Part shown: one piece after another, positions 1 to 10,016 of the stretch
Layout: each line of letters begins with the position of its first letter
Numbering within the stretch: the first letter of the stretch is position 1
Assembly: GCF_010727605.1 (NCBI RefSeq)
Contig: NZ_AP022568.1
Span: 3,968,001 to 4,032,000 of the forward strand
Length of the DNA stretch: 64,000 nt
Reading direction: 5' to 3'
DNA from: Mycobacterium simiae
GTDB taxonomy: Bacteria; Actinomycetota; Actinomycetes; Mycobacteriales; Mycobacteriaceae
Made by a program: the position numbers and the translations under genes
Notes under the pieces: model-generated
The model's input: the letters and a program-made list of their open reading frames with translations, nothing else
Told to the model about the DNA's origin: nothing
The model's database searches: none

Positions 1-188
1 CCGCCGATCTGCGCTTCGGGGATGCCCGGGTGGTCCTCACGGCCGGGTACCCGGCACTATCGCCGGCCATGGGCCTGACGCACGGGGTGCACGGTATCGG
101 TGAGACCATCGCAATCAGCGTCCACTCTGCGGAGTCGGCCGTCGGCGACATCGATGCCTACGTCGAGTTGCTGGCCGGTGCGCTATGA
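1..188 (+). CDS. C-terminal end of a WS/DGAT-like acyltransferase (partial)
   Basis: Only the last 61 codons are present, read in the frame starting at base 3 and ending with TGA at 186-188. The segment ends with GETIAISVHSAES, which resembles the C-terminal part of wax-ester synthase/diacylglycerol acyltransferase proteins, where a similar strand-rich stretch precedes the last helix. The catalytic HHxxxDG region would lie upstream of the window, so the assignment rests on weak similarity and on position (the Rv1125 slot in M. tuberculosis). The gene converges on the next one with one base between stop codons. Confidence 0.45.
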   Translation, partial: ADLRFGDARVVLTAGYPALSPAMGLTHGVHGIGETIAISVHSAESAVGDIDAYVELLAGAL

Positions 189-189
189 C

Positions 190-804
190 CTACTGCGCAT
201 CGCCGCACCGTGCCGCTTCCTCGCGGGTGAGCCCGGCGGCGCCGATCAACTCCTCGTGCCATTCGAACCACACGGTGTGGTAGGAGTCGGCCAGCGGCCG
301 GGTCAGCCAGGAAGTGTCGCCGGACTTGACCTTTTCCAGGGCTGCAACCAATTTCGTCGAGTAGGCGCTCAGGCGAGGGAGTTGGGCGGCGACGGTCTCG
401 ACGATGGGCAGCACCCGAGCGTGCACCGCGTCGAGACGGGCCAGCACCGCGGCGTCGTACTCGGCGTCGTCGTGCGGGTTGGCGGGACCGCCCTGGCCGC
501 CCTTGAGTTGCCAGGCGGTAACCACCGCCTTGAAATCCGCATTCACACTCCGGAAGTCGTCATAGGCCGCGGCGATCGCGTCCGGGTCGATACCGTCGCG
601 TTCTTGGGCGAGCAACGCGGCCAGCCGGTCACGCCCGTCGGGACTGATTCGCAACGTCGCCCCGTCGAGCAGCAGGCCCGCCGCGGTCAGCTCGTTAGTG
701 ACCCGGGTGACGGTGGCGACGTCGGCACCCAGGGTGGCGGCCAGATCAGCCGGCGACGCCCGGCCCTTGAGTCGAACCGCTTGCAGCACGGCCAATTCCG
801 TCAC
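190..804 (-). CDS. Winged-helix/MarR-like protein partnered with PpdK (Rv1126c-like)
   Basis: A 204-aa protein. Residues about 1-60 form a helix-turn-helix of winged-helix type (LAATLGADVATVTRVTNEL followed by a short wing), so DNA binding is plausible. Residues 80-200 are helical and of unknown function, with conserved-looking Trp and Asp/Glu positions (for example WFEWHEELIGAAG). Its start overlaps the end of ppdK by four bases, so the two are translationally coupled and probably work together. The position matches Rv1126c of M. tuberculosis. It may control or modulate the dikinase; no target is visible. Confidence 0.8.
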   Translation of the reverse strand: MTELAVLQAVRLKGRASPADLAATLGADVATVTRVTNELTAAGLLLDGATLRISPDGRDRLAALLAQERDGIDPDAIAAAYDDFRSVNADFKAVVTAWQLKGGQGGPANPHDDAEYDAAVLARLDAVHARVLPIVETVAAQLPRLSAYSTKLVAALEKVKSGDTSWLTRPLADSYHTVWFEWHEELIGAAGLTREEAARCGDAQ

Positions 805-2366
805 GGTGCGCCCCGCAGCCGCAGCGCGGCCAGCATGGCGATCAGCGGCGAGTCCGACAGCACGTCGGTATGACCTGCGTCCAGGGCGGCGTGTACCGCG
901 TCGTCGGAGGTGTTGCCCAGCCTGGGGTAGTCGCCCTCGGCGTGCGCCCGCAGCGGGCTGACCCGCCGTGCGATGTCGGCGAGCTCACGTAACTCGGGAG
1001 TGTCATTCTCCGACCACGAGGACGGGATCAGATTGCCTTCGCGCACTTCGCCTTCGCAGCCGTCGACGGTGATCTGTCGGCCCGCGAGGGTGGCGGCGAC
1101 GCCATGGCCGCAGCCCACCACCGCGACTCGGCCGAGTTCACGGCTGACCACCGCCGCATGACTGGCCGCTCCTCCCACCTCGGTGACGATGCCCTGCGCG
1201 GCGAGCATGCCGAGCACGTCCTCGGGCCGGGTGTGGTTGCGTACCAGGATGACCTGCTCACCTCGGTCCGCGGCGGCCAGCGCTTCGTCCACTTCCGTGT
1301 AGGCCGTGCCCGACGCGACGCCGGGGCAGGCGGGCAAGCCTTGCGCCAAAAGCGGGGCGGCCAACCGCGTTTCGGGTTGTAGGGTCGGTCGCAGCAGGGC
1401 CTCGACGTGTGCCGGGGTTACCCGGCGCAGAGTTTCCGCCGGCTCGATCAGTCCCTCGTGCCGCAATTGCAGTGCCAGTCGCACCGCCGCCTGCGCCGAC
1501 CGCTCGGCCGAGCGGGTCTGCAGCAGCCAGAGCTTGCCGTCTTCGACGGTGAACTCGATCTCCTGAACGTCGGAGCCGAGGCGCTCGAGGGTGCGCGCGG
1601 CGTCCATCAGCTCGGCGTAGACGGCCGGTTGCTCATCGCCAAGCGCGGTGATCGGTTCGACGTTGACCAGCCCGGAGACGACGTCGTCGCCCTGTCCGCC
1701 GGGCAGCCATTCCCCGAACGGCTCGTTGGCCCCGGTGATGGGGTTGCGTGAAAAGAACGCTCCGGCACCGGAATTGGGCCCGTGGTTGCCGAACACCATG
1801 GCTTGTACGATTACCGCGGTGCCACCTCGGTCGTCGAGTCCGTAGTGATCGCGGTAGGCGATGGCGCGCGGCGAATTCCACGAGGCGAATACGGCCTCCA
1901 CGGCCGCCCGTAGCTGCGCGTACGGGTCGGCGGGTACCGACTGCGATCCCACGATGCGCCGATACATACTGGTGAATCGCGACCTGGTGTCGCGGGCGAA
2001 CTGTGCGGATCCGGCTGCGGACAGCGCTTGGTCGACGGCCTCGTTGCTGCCCACATTCAGGATCGTGTCCATCATCCCCGGCATCGACAGGTTCGCCCCC
2101 GAGCGCACGCTGACCAGCAGCGGCCGCGGCCCGCGGCCGAACGTGCGGGAGGTCTCGGCCTCCAGCCACCGCATCCGGCGCAACACCTCGTCCCAGACCG
2201 CGTCCAGAGTGGCAGCGGGGTTGTCCAGGTACCGCGCGCCCACTTCGGTGGTGATGCAGAACGCGGGCGGCACCGGCAACCTGTGCCGCCGCATGACCTC
2301 GATGCCGTGGCCCTTATTGCCCAAAAGCTCCCGCGGATGGTCCGCGTCGCCGTTCAGCAACACCAC
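801..2366 (-). CDS. ppdK: Pyruvate, phosphate dikinase, short form lacking the PEP-binding barrel
   Basis: The N-terminal part is the ATP-binding (ATP-grasp-like) domain, opening with the GNKGHGIEVMRRH and LPVPPAFCITTE motifs. A central PEP-utiliser/swivelling domain follows with the phospho-accepting histidine in GGAASHAAVVSRELG. Full-length dikinases are about 870 aa and end in a TIM barrel that binds PEP/pyruvate; here the protein is about 521 aa and the barrel is missing, as in the M. tuberculosis homologue (about 490 aa). The frame stays open to a GTG at 2519, but family similarity begins only at the GTG at 2366 and neither start has a good ribosome-binding site, so the start is uncertain. 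It overlaps the downstream HTH gene by four bases. Confidence 0.88.
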   Translation of the reverse strand: MVLLNGDADHPRELLGNKGHGIEVMRRHRLPVPPAFCITTEVGARYLDNPAATLDAVWDEVLRRMRWLEAETSRTFGRGPRPLLVSVRSGANLSMPGMMDTILNVGSNEAVDQALSAAGSAQFARDTRSRFTSMYRRIVGSQSVPADPYAQLRAAVEAVFASWNSPRAIAYRDHYGLDDRGGTAVIVQAMVFGNHGPNSGAGAFFSRNPITGANEPFGEWLPGGQGDDVVSGLVNVEPITALGDEQPAVYAELMDAARTLERLGSDVQEIEFTVEDGKLWLLQTRSAERSAQAAVRLALQLRHEGLIEPAETLRRVTPAHVEALLRPTLQPETRLAAPLLAQGLPACPGVASGTAYTEVDEALAAADRGEQVILVRNHTRPEDVLGMLAAQGIVTEVGGAASHAAVVSRELGRVAVVGCGHGVAATLAGRQITVDGCEGEVREGNLIPSSWSENDTPELRELADIARRVSPLRAHAEGDYPRLGNTSDDAVHAALDAGHTDVLSDSPLIAMLAALRLRGAP

Positions 2367-2562
2367 GGTGTGGTCGGTGGAGGTGGCTGCATCGTGCTGT
2401 GGGGTGCCATTGCCTCGTGCGATACGCGCCGTGGTCCACCCCCTCCTGATCCGGCTGGTTTCGGCAAATGCGGGAATGCCGTTATGTTCCCACACCGCCC
2501 TGGGGGCGCCGCGGCTCACGGTTGCTGCAAACCCGGCCGCCCGATGATCTAGGTTTGCACGT

Positions 2563-3075
2563 ATGACTCCCTATGACGTCGGATTACTGATCCTGCGGCT
2601 GGTGTTGGGCGTGACATTGGCCGCACACGGCTACAACAAATTCTTCGGCGGCGGCCGGATTCCGGGTACCGCGCGGTGGTTCGAGAGCATCGGCATGAAG
2701 CCGGGGAAGTTCCATGCCACGGTGGCCGCTACCACCGAAATCGCCGCGGGGCTGGGGCTGGCCGCCGGGCTGTTGACCCCGATTCCGGCCGCCGGCTTTG
2801 TCGCTTTGATGCTGGTTGCCGCGTGGACGGTGCATCGCCGCAACGGCTTCTTCATCGTCAAGGAAGGCTGGGAGTACAACCTGGTCCTGGCGGTCAGCGC
2901 GGTCGCGGTGGCCACGCTGGGACCCGGCCGGCTGAGCCTGGACTGGCTGATCTTCGGCATCAACAACCCGCTGATCGGCTGGAACGGGCTGCTGATCGCG
3001 CTCGCGCTCGGCCTCGCGGGCGGCCTCGGCCTGTTGCTGATCTTCTACCGGCCGCCGGCCCAGCAAGCCAGTTGA
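2563..3075 (+). CDS. DoxX family membrane protein
   Basis: A 170-aa protein with four predicted membrane segments and the N-terminal DoxX signature (LILRLVLGVTLAAHGYNKFF, then a Gly-rich loop). DoxX proteins are small inner-membrane proteins linked to quinone redox or oxidative-stress functions; the substrate here is unknown. It diverges from ppdK and converges on the HNH gene, with the two stop codons abutting (TGATCA at 3073-3078). I do not recall a counterpart at this position in M. tuberculosis, so it may be an insertion here or a loss there. Confidence 0.85.
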   Translation: MTPYDVGLLILRLVLGVTLAAHGYNKFFGGGRIPGTARWFESIGMKPGKFHATVAATTEIAAGLGLAAGLLTPIPAAGFVALMLVAAWTVHRRNGFFIVKEGWEYNLVLAVSAVAVATLGPGRLSLDWLIFGINNPLIGWNGLLIALALGLAGGLGLLLIFYRPPAQQAS

Positions 3076-4437
3076 TCACGGATCGTCGTCGTCGCCGCTG
3101 AGCAACTCCTCGGGGTGGTGGAAGCTGTTGGTCCGCCGTTGGCCTCGGTCAAGATGTGGCGGCGGGATCCACTCGGTATCGCCGTTGGCGCGTTTGCGGG
3201 TGCGCCAGCCACCGGGCTTGACCAGTCGATGGTGCGTTCCGCAGACGAAGGTCAGGTTGTCCATGTTGGTTTCGCGGCAGGCGGAGTAGTCGTCGACGTG
3301 GTGGACTTCACAAAGGTAGCCGGGAACGTCGCAGCCGGGCGCCGAGCAGCCACGGTCCTTGGCGTGCAGCACAATTCGTTGGCCGGGCGAGGCCAGTCGG
3401 TTGGCGTGCCGCAGTGCTATCGCGCGGCCCTTGTCGAACACAGCCAGGTAGTGATGGGCGTGACTGGCCAGCCGGATGACATCGCTCATCGGCAGTTGGG
3501 TGCCGCCGCCGGTGACGGCGCTGCCGGTCCCGGATTCCAGTTCGCGCAGCGTGGTGCTGACGATGATGGTGGCCGGGAGTCCGTTGTGTTGCCCGAGTTC
3601 GCCGCTGGCCAGCACCGCGCGTAGCGCGGCATTCAGCCCGTCGTGGTTGCGTTGGCTCGCCGAGCGGGAGTCACGCTGGATGGCCTGCTCGGGCGGTGCG
3701 CCGTCGACGACGGGCGTGGGGTCGTCGGGGTTGCACATCCCGGGCGCGGCCAGCTTCGCCAGCACCGCCTCGACACTGGCCCGTGTTTCCGGGGTCAGCC
3801 AGCCGCTGAGCCGCGACATGCCGTCGATGTCCTGCTTGCCCAATGTCAGTCCACGCCGGCGGGCCCGATCAACGTCGGTGAAGGTGCCGTCGGGGTTCAG
3901 GCACAGGGCGAGCCGGTCGGCGAGTCGCCGTACCTGCTCGGGTCGGAACTGCGTCGCGTGGTGAGCCAGCTGTCGTTCGGCCAGCGCTTGGGTCTCGACG
4001 TCCACCCAGTGCGGCAGTTGGCCGAAGAACTGGCGGATCACCGCGACGTGGCCGGCGCCGATGGCACCCTGGCTCTGGGCCGCGGCGGTGGCGGTCAACC
4101 GCGGCTGCAAGGGTTCGCCGGTGAGTGCCTGGCGCGGCCCCAGATCGCCGGCCTCGGCAACCCGGCGCGCCGACTCGGCGCGGCTGACATGCAATCGCTC
4201 CGACAAGGCGTGAGAGAGCTTTCCGCCCATTTCGTCGGCGGTGGCCTGATGGCCGATCCGGTTGATCAGCTGGTGACCGGGCGCCTGCAGCCGACGGGTC
4301 TGGTGTTCGAGGATCTCCAACAGCCCAAAGCATTCCGGGGTGGTCAGCGCCCCATAGGAATGCGCTTGAATGCGCGAGACGGCGGCGCGCAACGCGTCAA
4401 AGTCCGCCTCGATCCCCTCGCGATCTGTCGAACACAT
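3076..4437 (-). CDS. HNH endonuclease domain protein, DUF222 / 13E12 repeat family (Rv1128c-like)
   Basis: A 453-aa protein with an N-terminal helical DUF222 region (residues 1-300) and a C-terminal HNH domain from about residue 365. The HNH core shows paired cysteines and histidines ([23 protein letters not shown]), suggesting a zinc-stabilised beta-beta-alpha metal fold. Members are present in many copies in mycobacteria as the REP13E12 family, which can carry prophage attachment sites. The length matches Rv1128c (about 451 aa) and no frameshift is visible. No substrate or mobility function can be inferred. Confidence 0.9.
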   Translation of the reverse strand: MCSTDREGIEADFDALRAAVSRIQAHSYGALTTPECFGLLEILEHQTRRLQAPGHQLINRIGHQATADEMGGKLSHALSERLHVSRAESARRVAEAGDLGPRQALTGEPLQPRLTATAAAQSQGAIGAGHVAVIRQFFGQLPHWVDVETQALAERQLAHHATQFRPEQVRRLADRLALCLNPDGTFTDVDRARRRGLTLGKQDIDGMSRLSGWLTPETRASVEAVLAKLAAPGMCNPDDPTPVVDGAPPEQAIQRDSRSASQRNHDGLNAALRAVLASGELGQHNGLPATIIVSTTLRELESGTGSAVTGGGTQLPMSDVIRLASHAHHYLAVFDKGRAIALRHANRLASPGQRIVLHAKDRGCSAPGCDVPGYLCEVHHVDDYSACRETNMDNLTFVCGTHHRLVKPGGWRTRKRANGDTEWIPPPHLDRGQRRTNSFHHPEELLSGDDDDP

Positions 4438-4595
4438 GTTCGAATGATATCGCTACCCACCGACATGGATTCTGTTCAGGAGACCGGGCTAGCAGCGGCC
4501 TAAAACACCCCTCGACATCAATAGGAGCGTCAGACACACAACTATCCCGTGACCAGTGAAACGACAGTGGCACAAGTGATTTCGCGCTAGGCCCG

Positions 4596-5960
4596 CTAGG
4601 CCACCGCGACGGTTTCGGCGGCGATCACCTCGGACGCGGCGCGCTCCCCGGACCGGACGGCGCCGTCGATCCATCCACACATCACGGCCGAGCTTTCGGT
4701 GCCGGCCCAGTGGATGCGGCCGCACGGCTCTCGCAACGTGTAGCCGTATTCGGTCAGCACACCGGTGGGAGTGTGGCCGATCATCCCGCCACCGGAGTAA
4801 CGATCGACCGTCCAATTCTGCTCGTGGAATTCGCGCGGCGCGTTGGCTCTGCTGCCGAATCGGTCGACGAGTTCGCCGATGACCAGTGCTCTGCGCTCGG
4901 CCTCGTCGAGGCGGGTCAGCCGGCGTGCCGCGGGTCCCTCGGTGATGACGCACATGATGCCCGGGTCCGCGGTGTCGGTGCAGGCATCGATGGTCAGGGT
5001 GGCCGGGGAGTTCGGCCCCGCGGACTGGCCGGAGAATCCGTCGGCACGCCAGAACGGCTCGTCGTAGAAGATCGACGTCTTGATCACAGCGCCGCTCGGC
5101 ACGCGCTGGTGCAAAAATGCGCGGTCGACCGGGAGCATCGGCTCGTAATGGATTGAGGTGGCGATCGCCAGCGGGATGGCGACGATGACCCGATGTGCCC
5201 GCACCGTCAGGCCCGCGGCGCTGACCGTCACTCCGTCGGTGTCCTGGGCGATCTGCCGGACCGGCTGCGACAGGTGCAGCGCGTCGCCGAGTGCTTCCAC
5301 CATCGGGCGGTGAATGGCGCCCATGCCGCCGACCGGGCGAGCATCCTGAGATCCGCCCTTGCCCGAAATCGCGAAGGTGAGCCCGCCCGCGGAGGCCGTC
5401 TGCAGCAAACCCCACAGCAACGAGGTCTCCGATGCCGCAGAGGTGTAGAGGCCGGCGAAGGCCATGTCCAGCATCTCGGCGGCTTCCTTGGATATCGTGT
5501 TCTTTTCGATCCATTGCCCGATGCTGATGCGGTCCCACTCGTGGGCCTTCTTCGCCTCCCACGGGGCTTCGCGCGGAATTGTCTTGCACATCTTTTCGAT
5601 GGCCGCCAATCCGACGCCGAGGTTGGCGACCGCCCATGGGCTCACGGTCCACGGGATGGTGCCGCCATAGCGGTGCTTCTTGCCGCCGACCACCATCATC
5701 GCGTCGCCGTCGTTGTGCTGCTTGTACTCCGGTACGCCGAACTCATTCATCAACGCATGGATCCGGTCCTGGCCCGGCCCGATCCACGCGCCGCCGCGGT
5801 CGATCCACACCCCGTCGTCGCGGGTGACCGTGAAGGTGCGACCACCCACCCGGTCCCGCGCTTCCAGCAAGGCCACCGAGTGGCCGCCCTGGTGTAACCG
5901 GTACGCGGCTGTCAGACCCGCGAACCCGGCCCCGACCACGCAATAATCGACGTCCGCCAT
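4596..5960 (-). CDS. Flavin-containing monoamine oxidase family protein
   Basis: A 454-aa FAD protein. It opens with the dinucleotide-binding motif GAGFAGLTAAYRL, followed by the ARDRVGGR motif typical of amine oxidases, and ends with the FAD-contact segment HWAGTESSAVMCGWIDGAV, where the family usually has W-A-G-T-E. It would oxidise a primary or secondary amine to an aldehyde with release of H2O2. The start ATG at 5960 has AAGGAG just upstream. It is distinct from the aofH type by its N-terminus, and the substrate is unknown. A 157-bp gap separates it from the HNH gene and 152 bp from prpR; I see no gene in either. Confidence 0.88.
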   Translation of the reverse strand: MADVDYCVVGAGFAGLTAAYRLHQGGHSVALLEARDRVGGRTFTVTRDDGVWIDRGGAWIGPGQDRIHALMNEFGVPEYKQHNDGDAMMVVGGKKHRYGGTIPWTVSPWAVANLGVGLAAIEKMCKTIPREAPWEAKKAHEWDRISIGQWIEKNTISKEAAEMLDMAFAGLYTSAASETSLLWGLLQTASAGGLTFAISGKGGSQDARPVGGMGAIHRPMVEALGDALHLSQPVRQIAQDTDGVTVSAAGLTVRAHRVIVAIPLAIATSIHYEPMLPVDRAFLHQRVPSGAVIKTSIFYDEPFWRADGFSGQSAGPNSPATLTIDACTDTADPGIMCVITEGPAARRLTRLDEAERRALVIGELVDRFGSRANAPREFHEQNWTVDRYSGGGMIGHTPTGVLTEYGYTLREPCGRIHWAGTESSAVMCGWIDGAVRSGERAASEVIAAETVAVA

Positions 5961-6112
5961 GAGGGCTCCTTGTCCGCAAGTGTGTGTCCAGCAGCAAACT
6001 ACACCGAATATGTGGTGGCAACACCGCTTCGGCCGATCTCACCACGGCGCAGCCGAACCGGCGACACCTTTTGACGGCACTGCAAATTAAAACCGTTCAG
6101 GGAATGGGTATT

Positions 6113-7543
6113 TCACCGGCGCTCGACGCCGATTGCGGGCGGGTAGGGCAGATCGGTACTGGAATGCGGGTCCACCCGCACCGGACGGCCCAGATACGGG
6201 AAGGCGCGCTGCCGGCATGCCGGCCGGTCGCAGATCTTGCAGCCGGCGCCGATCGGCACCACGGCCTCGGCGTCGTGCACGTCGATCCCCGCCGAATAGA
6301 TCAACTTTTCGGCATGCGCCACGTCGCAGCCCAAGCCGATGGCGAAGCTCTTGGCCGGCCCGAGGTAGCGGCCGGCCTCCGTGGTTGTGGTCCGCGACAG
6401 CCAGAAATAGGTTCGCCCGTCCGGCATTTCGGCGATTTGCGTGAGAAACTGTCCGGGCCGGGAGAAGGCATGATGGACCACCCACAGCGGACAGTTGCCC
6501 CCGACCCGGGAGAAGTGAAATGCGGTGGCGGACTGACGTTTAGAGATATTTCCCGCGCTGTCGGCCCGGACGAAGATGAACGGCACGCCGCGTGCACCCG
6601 GACGTTGCAGGGTGGAAAGTCGATGGCAGACGGTTTCGAAGCCCACCTCGAAATGCCTTGCCAACAGATCGATGTCGTAGCGCGCGGCCTCGGCGGCCGT
6701 CAGGAAGTTCTGGTAGGGCAACAATAGGGCGCCGGCGAAGTAGTTGGCTAGGCCGATTCGCGCCACGCTGCGTGCCTCGTCGCTGAGCTGATCGTCGCCG
6801 GCGAGGATGTCGGTGATCAGCTCGGTCTGGGTGAGCAACGCGATCTGGGTTGCCAACTGAAACGCACGTTGGCCGGCATGTAACCACCGCGCCAGGTACA
6901 GGGTCTTCGATTCGATTTCGAAAACGCGTTTGGCGTTGACGGACAACACTTTCCCGTCGTCGATCAGCACGGTCACGCCGAGCTGGTCGTCAAGCAGACC
7001 GGCCAGCTGACGATCCAGTCCGCCGGTCTGCAAACCGTTCTCGTCGAACATCGCTTCGGCCGCGAGATCCAGCTCGGCGACGTAATTCTTACGGTCGTAG
7101 AAGAAGTCACGGACCTCCTCGAAGGGCATCGGTTGCGGTGGCGGCGCGGCGACGTCCGCGGTGGCCCGGCCGTGCAGCGCTTCCAGGTCGGCCGTGGCGT
7201 CGTGCAACCGGCGGTGCAGGTTGACCAGCGTTTGGCCGACCTGCGGCATCCGGGCAACCAGCTCCTCGATCTGCCCCGCGGTCGCCGGCCCATCGACGAA
7301 GATCTCCCGCAGGTCCGCGACCAGCCGGGCATCGGAGTCCGGCGCGAAGTACTGGGTCGGTAGGTCGAAGCGCTCGGTGAGCGACAGCAGCACCGGCACG
7401 GTGATTGGGCGCTGATCGTTTTCCAATTGATTGACGTAACTGGTCGACAGGTTCAGGGCGCGCGCCAGCGCCACTTGCGTGAGCCCGTGCTCCTCACGCA
7501 GCCGTCGTAGCCGTGCACCGGCGAACGTCTTCGCCACCTGCAC
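6113..7543 (-). CDS. prpR: Methylcitrate-cycle regulator PrpR (ScfR family, Rv1129c-like)
   Basis: A 476-aa regulator. Residues about 8-65 are an XRE-type helix-turn-helix ([21 protein letters not shown]). The middle is an IrrE/DUF955-like region in which the usual HExxH is degenerate (QLATQIALL), and the C-terminus is the short-chain fatty acyl regulator domain with clustered cysteines ([13 protein letters not shown]), which in the M. tuberculosis protein is linked to Fe-S and propionyl-CoA sensing. It diverges from prpD with 113 bp between start codons, the classic arrangement for an activator of prpDC during growth on propionate, odd-chain lipids or cholesterol. Confidence 0.93.
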   Translation of the reverse strand: MQVAKTFAGARLRRLREEHGLTQVALARALNLSTSYVNQLENDQRPITVPVLLSLTERFDLPTQYFAPDSDARLVADLREIFVDGPATAGQIEELVARMPQVGQTLVNLHRRLHDATADLEALHGRATADVAAPPPQPMPFEEVRDFFYDRKNYVAELDLAAEAMFDENGLQTGGLDRQLAGLLDDQLGVTVLIDDGKVLSVNAKRVFEIESKTLYLARWLHAGQRAFQLATQIALLTQTELITDILAGDDQLSDEARSVARIGLANYFAGALLLPYQNFLTAAEAARYDIDLLARHFEVGFETVCHRLSTLQRPGARGVPFIFVRADSAGNISKRQSATAFHFSRVGGNCPLWVVHHAFSRPGQFLTQIAEMPDGRTYFWLSRTTTTEAGRYLGPAKSFAIGLGCDVAHAEKLIYSAGIDVHDAEAVVPIGAGCKICDRPACRQRAFPYLGRPVRVDPHSSTDLPYPPAIGVERR

Positions 7544-7562
7544 TACGGTACGCCCAGTGCCT

Positions 7563-7578
7563 TTCGCAAGATTCGCAA
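7563..7578. promoter_or_regulatory. Candidate PrpR binding site: direct TTCGCAA repeats
   Basis: Two copies of TTCGCAA at 7563-7569 and 7572-7578 sit nine bases apart in the prpR-prpD divergent promoter. PrpR/RamB-type regulators recognise TTTGCAAA-like sequences, and these resemble half of that site. Position and repeat structure support an operator, but no binding data are available. Confidence 0.5.
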
Positions 7579-7656
7579 AACCGTCCGGATAAGGACGCAG
7601 AATTACGCCTGTTTAGGCCGTTTACCCGGATACCAACGCTGCGTACCGTGCGTCTT

Positions 7657-9162
7657 ATGCGCATCATTGAGGTTCGGACCCGGCGTAGCGCCGACGACTT
7701 CCCCCGCAGCGAGCAGCTAGCCGCCAAGATCGCGGAGGTCGCCACCGATCCGGTTCCGGTCGACCCCGACACGGCGGAAATGGTGTGCAACCGGATCATC
7801 GACAACGCCGCCGTGAGCGCCGCGGCAGTGACGCGGCGACCCGTGACAGCGGCTCGCGCGCAGGCGCTGGCGCATCCGGTGCGGCGGGGCGCACGGGTTT
7901 TCGGCGTGCCGGGCGGCTACTCGATGGAATGGGCGGCATGGGCCAACGGCGTCGGCGTACGTGAACTCGACTTCCACGACACCTTTCTGGCCGCGGAGTA
8001 CGCGCACCCCGGCGACAACATTCCGCCGCTCGTCGCGGTCGCCCAGCAGCTCGGCATACCGGGCGGCGACCTGATCCGTGGTCTGGTCACGGCGTACGAG
8101 ATCCAGATCGATCTGGCCAAGGGAATCTGCCTACACGAACACAAGATCGACCACGTCGCGCACCTGGGTCCGTCGGTGGCCGCCGGCCTCGGGACGATGC
8201 TCGGGCTGGACGAGGACACCATCTACCAGGCCGTCGGCCAGGCTCTGCATCTCACCACCAGCACCCGCCAATCGCGCAAAGGGCTGATCTCGAGCTGGAA
8301 AGCGTTCGCACCTGCCTTTGCCGGCAAAGTCGCGATCGAGGCCGTCGACCGCGCCATGCGCGGTGAGGGTGCGCCGGCACCGATTTGGGAGGGTGAGGAC
8401 GGCGTCATCGCCTGGCTTCTCGGCGGGCCGGACCGCACGTACCAGGTGCCGCTGCCCGCGCCTGGGGAACCCAAGCGCGCGATCCTGGACAGCTACACCA
8501 AGGAGCATTCCGCCGAATACCAAAGCCAGGCGCCGATCGACCTGGCGCGGCGGTTACGCGAGCGGATCGACGATCTCGAGCAGATCGCCACGATCGTGCT
8601 GCACACCAGCCACCACACCCACGTGGTGATCGGAACGGGTTCAGGCGACCCGCAGAAATTCGACCCCGACGCCTCCCGTGAAACACTGGACCATTCGCTG
8701 CCCTACATCTTCGCGGTCGCGCTGCAGGACGGCTGCTGGCACCACGAGCGGTCCTATGCCCCCGAGCGGGCACACCGGCCGGACACCATCGAGCTCTGGC
8801 AGAAGATCCGCACCGTCGAGGATCCGGAATGGACTCGTCGCTACCACTCGAATGATCCAGCGGAGAAGGCATTTGGGGCCCGCGCGGAGGTGACGCTCAA
8901 GAGTGGCGAGGTGATCTCCGGGGAACTGGCGGTGGCCGACGCTCATCCGCTGGGAGCGCGGCCGTTCGCGCGCGAACAGTACGTGCGCAAGTTCACCGAG
9001 CTGGCGGCGGACGTCGTGGAACCCGCCGAACAACAACGGTTCCTGAGCACCGTCGACACCCTTGCCGACCTCGAGGGCGGTGCCGTGGGGGAGCTGAATC
9101 TCTTGGTCGAGCCACGGGTGCTGGACAAGGCGCCGGTGATTGCGTCCGGGATCTTCGGATGA
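7657..9162 (+). CDS. prpD: 2-methylcitrate dehydratase
   Basis: A 501-aa MmgE/PrpD family protein that dehydrates 2-methylcitrate to 2-methyl-cis-aconitate in propionyl-CoA detoxification. The family core is clear ([24 protein letters not shown], then [17 protein letters not shown] and [17 protein letters not shown]). The frame is open further upstream to 7513, but that would overlap the prpR start and the operator; the ATG at 7657 gives the expected N-terminus. It is the first gene of prpDBC and overlaps prpB by ATGA. Confidence 0.95.
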   Translation: MRIIEVRTRRSADDFPRSEQLAAKIAEVATDPVPVDPDTAEMVCNRIIDNAAVSAAAVTRRPVTAARAQALAHPVRRGARVFGVPGGYSMEWAAWANGVGVRELDFHDTFLAAEYAHPGDNIPPLVAVAQQLGIPGGDLIRGLVTAYEIQIDLAKGICLHEHKIDHVAHLGPSVAAGLGTMLGLDEDTIYQAVGQALHLTTSTRQSRKGLISSWKAFAPAFAGKVAIEAVDRAMRGEGAPAPIWEGEDGVIAWLLGGPDRTYQVPLPAPGEPKRAILDSYTKEHSAEYQSQAPIDLARRLRERIDDLEQIATIVLHTSHHTHVVIGTGSGDPQKFDPDASRETLDHSLPYIFAVALQDGCWHHERSYAPERAHRPDTIELWQKIRTVEDPEWTRRYHSNDPAEKAFGARAEVTLKSGEVISGELAVADAHPLGARPFAREQYVRKFTELAADVVEPAEQQRFLSTVDTLADLEGGAVGELNLLVEPRVLDKAPVIASGIFG

Positions 9163-10016
9163 CGAACGCGGCTGACAAGCGTGCGACGCTGCGGGCCGGG
9201 CTGAATTCCGGTCGCCTGCAGCGCTTTCCGGGCGCATTCTCGCCACTGGTGGCCAAGGCCGTCGCGCAGGCGAGGTTCGAGGGAGTCTATGTGTCCGGGG
9301 CCGCGCTATCGGCCGATCTCGGGTTGCCCGACATCGGCTTGACGACGCTGACCGAGGTCGCCGACCGTGGCGCTCAGATCGCCGCCGCCACCGAGCTGCC
9401 GACGCTGATCGACGCGGACACGGGATTCGGTGCACCGGTCAACGCTGCGCGCACGGTGACGGTGCTGGAAGACGCCGGGCTGGCCGGCTGCCATCTGGAG
9501 GACCAGGTCAACCCCAAGCGGTGCGGCCACCTCGACGGCAAGGCCGTCGTCTCGACCGGCGAGATGGTGCAACGGTTGCGCGCGGCGCTGTCCGCGCGCC
9601 GCGACCCGGATTTCGTTATCTGCGCCCGCACCGATGCGGCCGCGATCGAGGGGTTGCCCGCCGCGATCGACCGCGCTCGTGCCTATGCCGACGCCGGGGC
9701 CGACATGATCTTCACCGAGGCCCTCAGGGAGATAGCTGATTTCGAGGCGTTCCGGGCCGCCGTCGACGTTCCGCTGCTGGCCAACATGACCGAGTTCGGT
9801 AAGTCGCCGTTGCTGAGCGCGAGCCAACTGGCCGACCTCGGTTACAACGTCGTCATCTATCCGGTGACCACCCTGCGGCTGGCCATGTACGCCGTCGAAG
9901 CAGGGCTGCACGAAATCAACACAACTGGAACGCAATCCGATCTTCTCGATCGGATGCAGCACCGCAGCCGGCTGTACCAGTTGCTGGGCTACGACGTCTG
10001 GGAGGTAACACCGTGA
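9159..10016 (+). CDS. prpB: Methylisocitrate lyase
   Basis: A 285-aa member of the isocitrate lyase/PEP mutase superfamily that cleaves 2-methylisocitrate to pyruvate and succinate. Visible motifs are LIDADTGFG (metal/substrate Asp residues), [13 protein letters not shown] with the catalytic cysteine in KRCGH, and ICARTDA. It overlaps prpD and prpC by four bases each, so the three are one translationally coupled operon. M. tuberculosis has no prpB and uses isocitrate lyase 1 for this step; here the dedicated enzyme is present. Confidence 0.95.
   Translation: MTNAADKRATLRAGLNSGRLQRFPGAFSPLVAKAVAQARFEGVYVSGAALSADLGLPDIGLTTLTEVADRGAQIAAATELPTLIDADTGFGAPVNAARTVTVLEDAGLAGCHLEDQVNPKRCGHLDGKAVVSTGEMVQRLRAALSARRDPDFVICARTDAAAIEGLPAAIDRARAYADAGADMIFTEALREIADFEAFRAAVDVPLLANMTEFGKSPLLSASQLADLGYNVVIYPVTTLRLAMYAVEAGLHEINTTGTQSDLLDRMQHRSRLYQLLGYDVWEVTP

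Noticed and set aside
3076..4437. Mobile element or prophage attachment based on the 13E12-type HNH gene
   Set aside because: The gene is intact and in its usual syntenic place; no integrase, terminal repeats or phage genes are seen.
4489..5652. 387-codon frame overlapping the amine oxidase on the same strand
   Set aside because: Arg/Pro/Gly-rich translation without family motifs; the alternative frame is a complete flavoprotein.
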